Part shown: positions 38,096 to 46,940 of the stretch, in pieces
Position numbering within the stretch: the stretch's first letter is position 1
Layout of the letters: each line of letters opens with the position of its first letter
The notes under the pieces: model-generated
The model's input: only the letters and a program-made list of their open reading frames with translations
What the model was told of the DNA's origin: nothing
The model's database searches: none
Made by a program: the position numbers and the translations under genes
Assembly: GCA_025358925.1 (NCBI GenBank)
Contig: JANYHT010000065.1
Span: forward strand, 1-64,000
Source: Gemmatimonadaceae bacterium
Lineage (GTDB): Bacteria; Gemmatimonadota; Gemmatimonadetes; Gemmatimonadales; Gemmatimonadaceae
Reading direction: 5' to 3'
DNA length: 64,000 nucleotides

Positions 38096-39444
38096 GGCGT
38101 TACCGACTCTGGTCGTCGATGAACACGAAGCGCGGCAACACGACGGCCATCCATGGCGACCACCTCCAATTCGCCTCCCGGATATGTCACGCGATCACCC
38201 ACGCGCGGTACACGACCTGCCATTGCGAACGCGTATCCACCCAAGGTGGACCAATCCCCCTCCGGAATCGGCAACTTGTGATCTGAGCGCACATCCACCA
38301 GCGAAATCGACCCAGCGAGTTCGAGCACCCCGTCAAAGAGTAGAGCTTCTCGAGAAAACGGATCGTATTCATCTGCAATGTCACCGACGACTTCTTCTAC
38401 CAAGTCTTCCATGGTCACGATGCCCGCAGTTCCGCCGTATTCATCAAGCACAACGGCCAAGTGCGCCCGCGTTCGCCGCAAATCGTCGAGCACACGCTCG
38501 GCAGCTCTCGTTGCCGGGACAAAGAGCGGTTCGCGCAAGTGATCGAGCAGTACAAAGTGGGCTTGATCTTCGTGTAACCAATAATCTTTGGCGAGAAACA
38601 CGCCGACAATGTCGTCCGGTGTATCCCGATACACCGGATATCGAGAGAACCGTTCGCGCCGCAGCGTCAGCACCAGTCCTTCGCGCGTCACGTTTTCCGC
38701 GAGTGCCACCATTTCGGTGCGCGGCCGCATCACGTCGAGCGCACGTTTGTTGTGAAAGTCAAATACGCCGGCCAACATCGCGGAGTCGGATTCATCCAGC
38801 GTGCCGTGCGCGCGCGCTTGCATGACGAGCAACCGGAGTTCTTCTGGTGAGTGGACTTGCCCGCCTTCCGATGCAGGCTCGACGCCAAGGACGCGAAGCA
38901 ACGCATTCGCCGTCCCATTCAACATGCCGATAAAGGGAGACATCACCCGCGAAAAGAGCACGAGTGGACGCGTCACCATGCGACTCACCGCTTCCGGGTT
39001 GGAGAGCGCGATCGACTTTGGTGCGAGTTCGCCGAGCACGATGTGCAAAAACGTGATGACCAAGAACGCGATGCCGATGCCGACACCGGTGTGCAGCGCG
39101 CCAGGTGCCGGCTCAATACCAATTTTTCGCATGGCGATGTCCACCAGTACCGCGATCGCCGGTTCGCCAATCCAGCCTAACGCCAAGGAGGCCAAGGTAA
39201 TCCCCAACTGTGTGCCGGAGATGTAGCGATCCAACTGACTCAGCGCGCGCTGCACCACCTTTGCGCTGCGATCACCTTCTGCGGCCATCTGATCGATGCG
39301 ACTTCGCCGCACGGCGACCAGCGCAAACTCAGCCGCGACAAAAAACGCATTTAGGAGCACAAGCAGGAGCACAAACAACAAGCGCAAGGTCGCGCTGCTG
39401 AAAGTGACACCGGGTTCGGCGAGCAAAGACGGATCAGCGAGCAT
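38092..39444 (-). CDS. Hemolysin C/CNNM-CorC family transporter-like protein (DUF21-CBS-CorC_HlyC)
   Basis: AAEFALVAVRRSRIDQMAAEGDRSAKVVQRAL; VMRPRTEMVALAENV; VVLDEYGGTAGIVTMEDLVEEVVGDIADEYD. Confidence 0.94.
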   Translation of the reverse strand: MLADPSLLAEPGVTFSSATLRLLFVLLLVLLNAFFVAAEFALVAVRRSRIDQMAAEGDRSAKVVQRALSQLDRYISGTQLGITLASLALGWIGEPAIAVLVDIAMRKIGIEPAPGALHTGVGIGIAFLVITFLHIVLGELAPKSIALSNPEAVSRMVTRPLVLFSRVMSPFIGMLNGTANALLRVLGVEPASEGGQVHSPEELRLLVMQARAHGTLDESDSAMLAGVFDFHNKRALDVMRPRTEMVALAENVTREGLVLTLRRERFSRYPVYRDTPDDIVGVFLAKDYWLHEDQAHFVLLDHLREPLFVPATRAAERVLDDLRRTRAHLAVVLDEYGGTAGIVTMEDLVEEVVGDIADEYDPFSREALLFDGVLELAGSISLVDVRSDHKLPIPEGDWSTLGGYAFAMAGRVPRVGDRVTYPGGELEVVAMDGRRVAALRVHRRPESVTP

Positions 39445-39616
39445 CGGGTCAGGAAACGGACAGGCACATGGTTCGTCAGTGTAGTGCAATCTGCAAGAGC
39501 GACGGGTGTTCCGCGCCTCTTGCAGAAAGCGAACCTGTCCCAACTGCTCGTCTGTTGGGCGCCTCCGCCGCTCCGTGCACTATACGCCCGCTCTGCCACA
39601 AGTCGCGATTCACGAG

Positions 39617-41296
39617 ATGCTGGACCCACGCCGCGTGTTGCGTTGGATCTGGGTTGGTCGTGTTGTCATGGCGTGCGCCATTCTGGTGGCGGCGGTGCTT
39701 GTGTGGAGTCACGCGGAGCCAAATGATACGCTCATCGCGACCTTGGCCTTTGCCGTCGCCACGCTCGCGACGGTTGCATCGGCGATGTACGGTGAAGTGC
39801 AGCATCGACCCTATGGCACCGTATTTTACGCGATGCAATGCACGATTGACCTTGGGCTTGTCACGGCGATCGTTCACATCACGGGCGGCTTTAGTTCGCA
39901 GTTCGCGGCGCTTTACATCTTGGTCATTGCCAGCGCCGCGCTCATACTGCCGTTTCGCGTCGGATTAGCGGTTGCAGCCGTTGCCTGCCTGTTGTACGCC
40001 ATTGATGTGCTGTGGCTACGGCCCGGAATACCGCACATCGGCGTGGCAGTACAGCTCAGCGTTTTTGTCATTGTGTCGCTCGGCTCGGGGTACATCGCCT
40101 TGCGACTCCGACAGGCCGGTGTGGGGCGCGAGGCCCTCGCTGCACAACTGGTCAAAGTACAGCTCGAAGCCGCCGACATTCTGCGCACCATTCGCTCGGG
40201 CATCATCACGGTTGATGCCGACGGCAACCTACAGTACGCCAATCCAGCCGCCTCCGATCTCCTCGGCGTGAATCTCCGATTCGTCGTCGGGAAGCCGATT
40301 CTCGAGACGTTACGGGAAGTCGCGCCAGAGTTGGCCGCATTGCTCGAACAGTCCTCGCGTGATGGCGTGCGTACAACACGCGCTGAAGGATTTATTCGTC
40401 GCGCAAGCGGCGACGTGGAAATTGGTGTCACCACCACGACCGCCGAGGGTGCTCGACTCGATGGACGGACGTCGGCAACCGCCATCTTTCAGGATATCTC
40501 TGATAGCAAGCGACTTCAAGCGCTGCACGTGCGCGCGGAACGGCTCGAAGCCGTAGCAGAGTTAGGCGCATCATTGGCGCACGAAATTCGGAATCCACTG
40601 GCGTCGATTCGTAGCGCGACAGAGCAGCTTGCGCGACGTCGTGCGGCGATCGCACCGTTCGCAGAGGATGACGATGAACGTGTATTGCACGGCCTCGTCG
40701 TGCGCGAAGCAGACCGCCTCAGTCGATTGCTCGGTGACTTTTTGGATTTCGCTCGTGCAAAAGTCACGCGCGTCGCGTCGATGGATGTCGGTGCAGTGGT
40801 CCACGGAGCGGCAACGTTGGCGGCATCGCATCCGGATCGTGGCGAAGGCACCGACGTGCAAGTGCAGTTTGAATCAGACTTGCCACGTCTCGACGGCGAC
40901 GAAGACTTGTTGCATCGCGCCGTCTTCAACCTCGTATTGAACGCGGTGCAAGCGGTAGGCGCGGGCGGACACGTTGAGGTCACCGTACGCCGCCGCACGG
41001 CCTTTGAACGTGCAGCGTTGAGCGCGCCATTCCACCATGAAGGCGACCTCGTGGTGATCACCGTTACGGATGATGGGCCAGGCATTCCAGCGGAGCTGCG
41101 GGAACGACTGTTCGAGCCATTCGTGAGCAGCAAGATCGGTGGCACGGGTCTTGGATTGCCGGTGGTATACCGTGCGGTTGAGGCACACCAAGGCGTCGTG
41201 TTGGTTGATGCATTGCCCGTTGGCACGCGCTTCTCAGTGCTGCTCCCAATCGCTGCGCACGTCGTAGAATCTCGACTTATCGGAGTAGGAATATGA
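39617..41296 (+). CDS. pilS: Sensor histidine kinase PilS (multi-TM, PAS, HisKA, HATPase)
   Basis: TM-rich N-terminus, PAS domain, H-box GASLAHEIRNPLASIRSATEQL, GTGLGLPVVYR; immediately upstream of pilR. Confidence 0.87.
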   Translation: MLDPRRVLRWIWVGRVVMACAILVAAVLVWSHAEPNDTLIATLAFAVATLATVASAMYGEVQHRPYGTVFYAMQCTIDLGLVTAIVHITGGFSSQFAALYILVIASAALILPFRVGLAVAAVACLLYAIDVLWLRPGIPHIGVAVQLSVFVIVSLGSGYIALRLRQAGVGREALAAQLVKVQLEAADILRTIRSGIITVDADGNLQYANPAASDLLGVNLRFVVGKPILETLREVAPELAALLEQSSRDGVRTTRAEGFIRRASGDVEIGVTTTTAEGARLDGRTSATAIFQDISDSKRLQALHVRAERLEAVAELGASLAHEIRNPLASIRSATEQLARRRAAIAPFAEDDDERVLHGLVVREADRLSRLLGDFLDFARAKVTRVASMDVGAVVHGAATLAASHPDRGEGTDVQVQFESDLPRLDGDEDLLHRAVFNLVLNAVQAVGAGGHVEVTVRRRTAFERAALSAPFHHEGDLVVITVTDDGPGIPAELRERLFEPFVSSKIGGTGLGLPVVYRAVEAHQGVVLVDALPVGTRFSVLLPIAAHVVESRLIGVGI

Positions 41297-42675
41297 ATTC
41301 CCCAGCGTCGCTTGACGCCGCACCGCGTGTGCTCGTCGTGGACGACGAAACAGGCATTCTCGATTCGCTGCGCATCCTCCTCAAAACAGAAGGCTTCGTC
41401 CCGTTTACGGCGCACGGAGGAAAGCAGGGCATCGAGCGCTTACCGGAACTGCGTCCGGATATTGTTCTCACGGATGTGCGCATGCCGGATGTTGGCGGTG
41501 GGCACGTGTTGAGCAAAGCGCGCGAAATGGATCCGGACATGCCGGTGATCATGATGACCGCACAGGCCACGCTGCAATCGGCCATGCAAGCTGTCAACGA
41601 AGGCGCGTTCTACTATTTGCAAAAGCCATTTCGCAACGACGAACTGATCACGATTCTTCGGCGTGCCGCCGAGCATCGAAAGTTGCGCACGGAGAATACG
41701 GTACTGAAGCAAGAGATCAAGCGCCGCGAACGAAATACGAGTGGTCGACCAATTGGTCGCAGTAAATCATGGTTGGAAGTGCTCCACTTGGCGGAAACGG
41801 TGGCACCAACCGATTCGACTGTCCTGATCACCGGCGAATCGGGCACCGGCAAAGAAGTGATCGCGCGGTACATTCACGATCTCTCCTCCCGCGCCGATCA
41901 CAGCTTTCTCTCGATCAACTGTGGTGCATTGCCAGAGTCGTTGCTGGAAAGCGAACTTTTCGGCCACGTGAAAGGGTCGTTCACTGGTGCCGTCAAAGAC
42001 AAGGCTGGACTGTTCGCCGCTGCGCAAAGCGGAACGTTTTTCCTCGATGAAATCGGTGAGACCACCGCATCGACGCAGGTCAAATTGCTGCGCGTGTTGC
42101 AACAGCGTGAGGTCATTCCAGTTGGTGCAACGGAGGCGCAGTCGGTTGATGCGCGCGTGCTCGCGGCAACGAATCGCGATCTCGAAGAAGAAATTAAGCG
42201 TGGCAGCTTTCGTGCAGACTTGTTTTATCGATTGAACGTGATCGCGGTGCATTTACCGCCATTGCGGCAGCGGGCTGAAGATATCCCGCTGCTCGTCGAC
42301 GCATTTTTGGCGCGCAGCGCGGCGCAGCGCAACGAGGAGTGCAAAACGGTTGACGAGAGTACAATGGACGCCCTTATGGCGTATCAGTGGCCAGGAAACG
42401 TGCGCGAGTTGGAGAATGCGTTAGAACGCGCGGTGATCTTGTCCGCAGACATCGTGATCGAAGCAGACGCGCTGCCCGAGCGTGTGACCGCACGGCGCGC
42501 GGAGCCGTTTATCACAACACGGATCGCGGCGACGCCCACGTTAGACGTGATTGAGCGCGCCTACATTCAGTGGGTGCTCACCAACGAGAGCGGTAACAAG
42601 ACGCGCGCAGCAGACATGCTGGGCATCGACCCATCAACACTCTATCGCAAACTCGCCCGCTACGGGGAGGCTTGA
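41293..42675 (+). CDS. pilR: Sigma-54-dependent response regulator PilR
   Basis: Receiver, AAA+ GESGTGKEVIARYIH, GAFTGA-type motif (GSFTGAVKDKAGLF), Fis-type HTH at C-terminus; adjacent to pilS and pilins. Confidence 0.93.
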   Translation: MNSPASLDAAPRVLVVDDETGILDSLRILLKTEGFVPFTAHGGKQGIERLPELRPDIVLTDVRMPDVGGGHVLSKAREMDPDMPVIMMTAQATLQSAMQAVNEGAFYYLQKPFRNDELITILRRAAEHRKLRTENTVLKQEIKRRERNTSGRPIGRSKSWLEVLHLAETVAPTDSTVLITGESGTGKEVIARYIHDLSSRADHSFLSINCGALPESLLESELFGHVKGSFTGAVKDKAGLFAAAQSGTFFLDEIGETTASTQVKLLRVLQQREVIPVGATEAQSVDARVLAATNRDLEEEIKRGSFRADLFYRLNVIAVHLPPLRQRAEDIPLLVDAFLARSAAQRNEECKTVDESTMDALMAYQWPGNVRELENALERAVILSADIVIEADALPERVTARRAEPFITTRIAATPTLDVIERAYIQWVLTNESGNKTRAADMLGIDPSTLYRKLARYGEA

Positions 42676-43035
42676 ATGCGTGCACGCCGCGGATTCACAC
42701 TCATTGAACTGCTCGTCGTCACACTCGTAATCGGAATCTTGGCGTCGATTGCGCTGGTGAAATTCAACGACTCGAAGCAGCGCGCCTATCTTGCGACGAT
42801 GAAATCCGAATTGAACACCATCGCTACGATGGCCGAAGCGCAATATTCGACCGAGAACACGTATGCCAATGTCGTTGCGCCGGTGCCCACGAACGGCGTC
42901 ACCCTCACGTTCACCGGTTCGATCACGAGTTGGACCGCGACCGCAACGCACCGCAACGCACCGGGAACAGTGTGTACGTTGACGACGGATGTCGCGAATG
43001 GGATGCCTATCTCGTCCGCGCCGTATTGCGAGTAG
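42676..43035 (+). CDS. Type IV pilin-like protein (divergent)
   Basis: Class III prepilin signal RRGFTLIELLVVTLVIGILASIALVKF; Cys pair near C-terminus. Confidence 0.92.
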   Translation: MRARRGFTLIELLVVTLVIGILASIALVKFNDSKQRAYLATMKSELNTIATMAEAQYSTENTYANVVAPVPTNGVTLTFTGSITSWTATATHRNAPGTVCTLTTDVANGMPISSAPYCE

Positions 43036-43175
43036 CACAACCATCACAAACCTTAGCGCAATCTTTCGCATGCTGCATGATCTTTTGCAATTCGAAGCAC
43101 GCAATCGCGAGATGCAGCAGGCAATGATTTGATGCAAGTCATTGCTACATAACACATTTGATTGTTTGTCCGACG

Positions 43176-43192
43176 TTGGCGTGCGCTGTGCA
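43176..43192 (+). promoter_or_regulatory. Putative sigma-54 (-24/-12) promoter upstream of pilin 43263
   Basis: TTGGCGTGCGCTGTGCA; GG and GC dinucleotides with canonical spacing; 71 nt upstream of the ATG. Confidence 0.6.
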
Positions 43193-43262
43193 CAAGGAGC
43201 GAACGTCACGCCTGGCCAATCTGGACCAGCGTTATCGAAATCTTATCATCGGAGAAATAGCT

Positions 43263-43631
43263 ATGTCCCGGACGCGCAAGGGCTTTACCCTAATCGAACT
43301 GTTGATCGTTGTCGTCATCATCGGCATCCTCGCCGCCATCGCTATTCCAAAATTCGCTGATACGAAGGAAAAGGCGTACCTCACGGCCATGAAGTCCGAC
43401 TTAAAGAATCGCGTGTCGGCAAACGAGGCGTGGTTCTCAGACAACAACACATACGTTGGCATTTCCGCTGCGCCGACTGGTTCGTCTGGCGTCACGATCA
43501 CGCAGACCGGCACCGCGACAGGGTGGACGGCATCGGCAACACACAGTTCGGTCGCTGGTAAGACCTGCACCATCGGCGTCGGCACCTCAACGGCTGTTGG
43601 CGTCGGAGAAGGTGAGCCGAAGTGCATGTAA
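43263..43631 (+). CDS. Type IV major pilin-like protein, paralog A
   Basis: MSRTRKGFTLIELLIVVVIIGILAAIAIPKFADTKEKAYL; near-identical to 43936-44307. Confidence 0.94.
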   Translation: MSRTRKGFTLIELLIVVVIIGILAAIAIPKFADTKEKAYLTAMKSDLKNRVSANEAWFSDNNTYVGISAAPTGSSGVTITQTGTATGWTASATHSSVAGKTCTIGVGTSTAVGVGEGEPKCM

Positions 43632-43673
43632 GGAATGGATTGTAGCAGCATGTCATGATTGCAAATTGAACAC

Positions 43674-43701
43674 GAAGGGCCGAGGAGATGCTCGGCCCTT
43701 C
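43674..43701 (+). terminator. Hairpin 3' of pilin A
   Basis: GAAGGGCCGAG-GAGATG-CTCGGCCCTTC, 11-bp perfect stem. Confidence 0.78.
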
Positions 43702-43853
43702 GCTCGTTGTAGTGACGGCGTGAAGGTATGCTCGCGGACGCCGGTCGCAGATTGCACGATCCGTGGCGATTTGATAGGTCAAAAGAATTTCGCCGTCACG
43801 TCATAAAATTCGTAAGGTGTTGGAATATAGCCATTTGCATAATGATTTGCGTC

Positions 43854-43870
43854 TTGGCCCAAGCGTTGCT
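43854..43870 (+). promoter_or_regulatory. Putative sigma-54 (-24/-12) promoter upstream of pilin 43936
   Basis: TTGGCCCAAGCGTTGCT, close to consensus YTGGCACRNNNTTGCW with exact GG/GC spacing. Confidence 0.75.
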
Positions 43871-43935
43871 TCAAGAGAGGACGAAAAGCAGTTCGACCTC
43901 TCGAACGCACTCCTCTCCCGTACTCGGACAACAAC

Positions 43936-44307
43936 ATGAATCGCACACGAAAGGGCTTCACGCTGATCGAACTACTGATTGTCGTCGTCATCATCGGCAT
44001 CTTGGCCGCCATCGCAATTCCGAAGTTCGCGGACACGAAACAAAAGGCATACCTCACCGCCATGAAGTCGGACTTGAAGAATCGCGTGTCCGCAAACGAA
44101 GCGTGGTTCTCGGACAACAACACGTACGTCGGCATTGCCGCCGCGCCGACCGGATCATCTGGCGTTACGATCACGCAGACCGGGACTGCTACAGGGTGGA
44201 CGGCCACGGCGTCACACGCCTCGGTCGCCGGAAAGACCTGCACCATCGGCGTCGGTACCTCAACGGTCGTTGGAGTCGGTGAAGGCGAGCCAAAGTGCAC
44301 GCCGTAA
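43936..44307 (+). CDS. Type IV major pilin-like protein, paralog B
   Basis: MNRTRKGFTLIELLIVVVIIGILAAIAIPKFADTKQKAYL; differs from paralog A by a handful of residues. Confidence 0.94.
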   Translation: MNRTRKGFTLIELLIVVVIIGILAAIAIPKFADTKQKAYLTAMKSDLKNRVSANEAWFSDNNTYVGIAAAPTGSSGVTITQTGTATGWTATASHASVAGKTCTIGVGTSTVVGVGEGEPKCTP

Positions 44308-44330
44308 TACACTGTACGCACCGCAAAATC

Positions 44331-44362
44331 ACGAAGGGCCGAGCGGGCGCTCGGCCCTTCGT
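44331..44362 (+). terminator. Hairpin 3' of pilin B
   Basis: ACGAAGGGCCGAG...CTCGGCCCTTCGT, 13-bp perfect stem sharing the stem core of the pilin A terminator. Confidence 0.82.
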
Positions 44363-44382
44363 GCGTTCTGTGTGGGGATTGC

Positions 44383-45600
44383 ATGACGACGCGCGTTCAC
44401 CCATGCTCTGGGGTGCCCACACCCACTCTTCCTCGTGTTCACTACCGTCTCACCGTCACGGTAGTCGCGGTCAGCGTCGTCGCGCTGGCCGGTGTCATTG
44501 CCACCATGTGGGTGACAGAATTTCTTCCAAGTACCATTCGCTGGCCCGTCGTGCTCGTATTGCTCGTGCTTGTGTCGATCTTGTGGAGCAGTGTCATGCG
44601 GCGGCAAGTGACGCGGCTTATTGAATCTCCGCTGGAGGAGTGCGTCGCCGCCGCTGAAGCCATTGCGCAAGGCGAAACGTCCAAACGACTGCCGCCAGGC
44701 GAGACGTTCGAGTTTGACCTTCTCGCGTCGAGCATCAATCGTATGACTGAACAATTACTTGCCGCCAATCAATTGCGCATGCGTGTTGAAAAACTCGCGA
44801 CGATGGGACGCCTTGCCGCCGGAGTGTCGCACGAAATTGGCAATCCGTTATCAGCCATCGCCAACTACGCGCACGTTCTCCGCATGCGCATTGGCGAAAT
44901 ACCGGGAACGGTTGAACCACTTGATGCCCTCGAACACGAAATTGGTCGCATTGATCGTATTATGCGCGGCTTGCTCGACTACGCTCGGCCTCGACGACTC
45001 ACACCGAAGCCGGTTGAAGTGGACGAAGTCATCCGCGATGTTTTGCGTCTCCTGGCCGACCAAGGATTAACGCGACGCTTCACGTTGTCGAGCGAACTCG
45101 ACGCAGTGTCCGGAACCGTTTATGCCGAGCGTCACGATCTCGAACAGGTGTTTGTCAACTTGCTGCTCAATGCGGTCGACGCAATGGACGGCGAGGGGCT
45201 CATCGTACTCCGCACACGTATCATGGACGCGAGCGATTTCAACGAAGCCTCCGAAAAACGACGGACCGATAAACCCGCTGACCGATGGGCGCACCATCCG
45301 AGCCGCCGTGCGTTGGCTTGGCTCGCGCGCAGCGAAGCCCCTCCGCGATTTCTCCAAGTGGTTATTGCAGATTCTGGCACAGGCGTCGCGCCCGAAGACG
45401 AAGAACGCATCTTCGAACCGTTCTTTTCCACCAAGCAACCGGGCAAGGGAACCGGACTCGGTCTCGCTATTGTCGCAAGCACGATTGAAAATCTCGGTGG
45501 CACGGTTTGGGTGCAACGGGCGCGTGAAGGCGGTGCCGCGTTTGTGATCTTGTTGCCGCTGCACGCGACAGGCCTGAAACCCATCGCAATGCAATCGTAG
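44383..45600 (+). CDS. Sensor histidine kinase (HAMP, HisKA, HATPase), NtrB-like
   Basis: TM segments, HAMP-like linker, LAAGVSHEIGNPLSAIANYAHVLRMR, GKGTGLGLAIVASTIENLGG. Confidence 0.92.
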   Translation: MTTRVHPCSGVPTPTLPRVHYRLTVTVVAVSVVALAGVIATMWVTEFLPSTIRWPVVLVLLVLVSILWSSVMRRQVTRLIESPLEECVAAAEAIAQGETSKRLPPGETFEFDLLASSINRMTEQLLAANQLRMRVEKLATMGRLAAGVSHEIGNPLSAIANYAHVLRMRIGEIPGTVEPLDALEHEIGRIDRIMRGLLDYARPRRLTPKPVEVDEVIRDVLRLLADQGLTRRFTLSSELDAVSGTVYAERHDLEQVFVNLLLNAVDAMDGEGLIVLRTRIMDASDFNEASEKRRTDKPADRWAHHPSRRALAWLARSEAPPRFLQVVIADSGTGVAPEDEERIFEPFFSTKQPGKGTGLGLAIVASTIENLGGTVWVQRAREGGAAFVILLPLHATGLKPIAMQS

Positions 45601-45654
45601 GTCGCGAAATATTTTGGTGACGGAGTGGGCAGCGTAGGCACGCATACTCGTGTC

Positions 45655-46041
45655 ATGCTCCCTTCCTCAAACAGTCAGTCGCACCAACGTCGCCACGGTC
45701 GAGCGCTCGTAGAGTGCATCATTGCCATGCTCATGCTCTCGGTGGCCGCTCTCGCGCTCACCGCCGCGGCGCAGGCATCGGCATCGCTCGCTGACGACGC
45801 CACTTTGGTCGCGCGCGCGCAGGCCATTGCGGCCTCCGCAGCCGATCAAGCGCTCGTCGCACCGTGTGATTCCACTGTCGTAGCCTCTCTCATTCACGCG
45901 CCACGTATCGACGTGACACTCGCCGATCGCAGCGCACAAACGCTTCGTCTCCGTACGGTAACCGCGCGCCTACAACCGTCTCCGTTTGCACTACGTGACA
46001 CGCAATACCTCGCGCTAAGCGTCGGTCGCGTCTGCCCATGA
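45655..46041 (+). CDS. Minor pilin-like protein (PilV-like)
   Basis: HGRALVECIIAMLMLSVAALALTAAAQ prepilin-like N-terminus; upstream of the PilW-like gene with a 4-nt overlap. Confidence 0.6.
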   Translation: MLPSSNSQSHQRRHGRALVECIIAMLMLSVAALALTAAAQASASLADDATLVARAQAIAASAADQALVAPCDSTVVASLIHAPRIDVTLADRSAQTLRLRTVTARLQPSPFALRDTQYLALSVGRVCP

Positions 46042-46940
46042 CAACGCCGCGTCGCGGTTCCACTCTATTAGAGCTCTTGGTCGCGTTACCCATCTTCGCC
46101 ATCATCGGCGCAATGGGCACCTTCGTACTGCTCGAAACGCACCGCCTCGCGCGCAACAGCGACAGCGCCATCACCGGTACGCGTGAACTGCGACATGCGA
46201 CGGCAGTGCTGGCCGGTGACCTACGTCCGCTCGCCGCAATCGACATCCGAGCCTGGAGTGATACGGCCATCGAATTTGACGCGACGGTCGGTATCGGAAT
46301 CGTTTGCGACGCTCGCGCCCCGCGCAACGAATTGCACCTGCTCCCAACAAGTAACGCAGATGCCGGACGGTCAAACTGGAATGTCACACCTCAATCGGGC
46401 GATGCGGTCATTGCATGGCGCTCCGCAACCGGAATCTCCGCAGAACCGATCGCAATGCGTTCGACACTGAACAGCATCAAAGCTACACGTAACTGCAGCG
46501 CATCCCCGCAGCTTCTGGGTTCGGCGACGCCATTGGCGCTCACGCAACGACTCACGCTTCGTGACACCCTTCCACAATCGGTCATGCTCGGCACCCCCGT
46601 ACGCGTTGCGCGACGCACGCGACTCGCGCTGTACCAAGCCAGCGACGGCGCATGGTATCTAGGCCGAACGTCGTGGAGCGGAACCGGGTGGGATGTCATT
46701 CAACCAGTCGCCGGACCACTCCAGTCACCCCGCAATCACGGCTTGCATATCGAGATGCGGGACTCGATGGGAACAACAGTTTCGCCCGCGACCTCCCCAG
46801 CGGCCCAATTACACATCGAATTGCGCGCGCCACGACGCACGCCCAACGTCACACGGGCGAGAGCCGCGGTACTCGTTGACTCCGCCATCGTCGACATCAC
46901 CATGCGCGCAGATCGCAGTGGAGAAATCCCCCAATGCTGA
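46038..46940 (+). CDS. Prepilin-type protein (PilW-like)
   Basis: RRGSTLLELLVALPIFAIIGAMGTFVLLETHR. Confidence 0.75.
   Translation: MTTPRRGSTLLELLVALPIFAIIGAMGTFVLLETHRLARNSDSAITGTRELRHATAVLAGDLRPLAAIDIRAWSDTAIEFDATVGIGIVCDARAPRNELHLLPTSNADAGRSNWNVTPQSGDAVIAWRSATGISAEPIAMRSTLNSIKATRNCSASPQLLGSATPLALTQRLTLRDTLPQSVMLGTPVRVARRTRLALYQASDGAWYLGRTSWSGTGWDVIQPVAGPLQSPRNHGLHIEMRDSMGTTVSPATSPAAQLHIELRAPRRTPNVTRARAAVLVDSAIVDITMRADRSGEIPQC

Noticed and set aside
40516-41415. 299-aa ORF antisense to pilS
   Set aside because: Arg/Ser/Thr-rich low-complexity translation typical of a spurious antisense frame.
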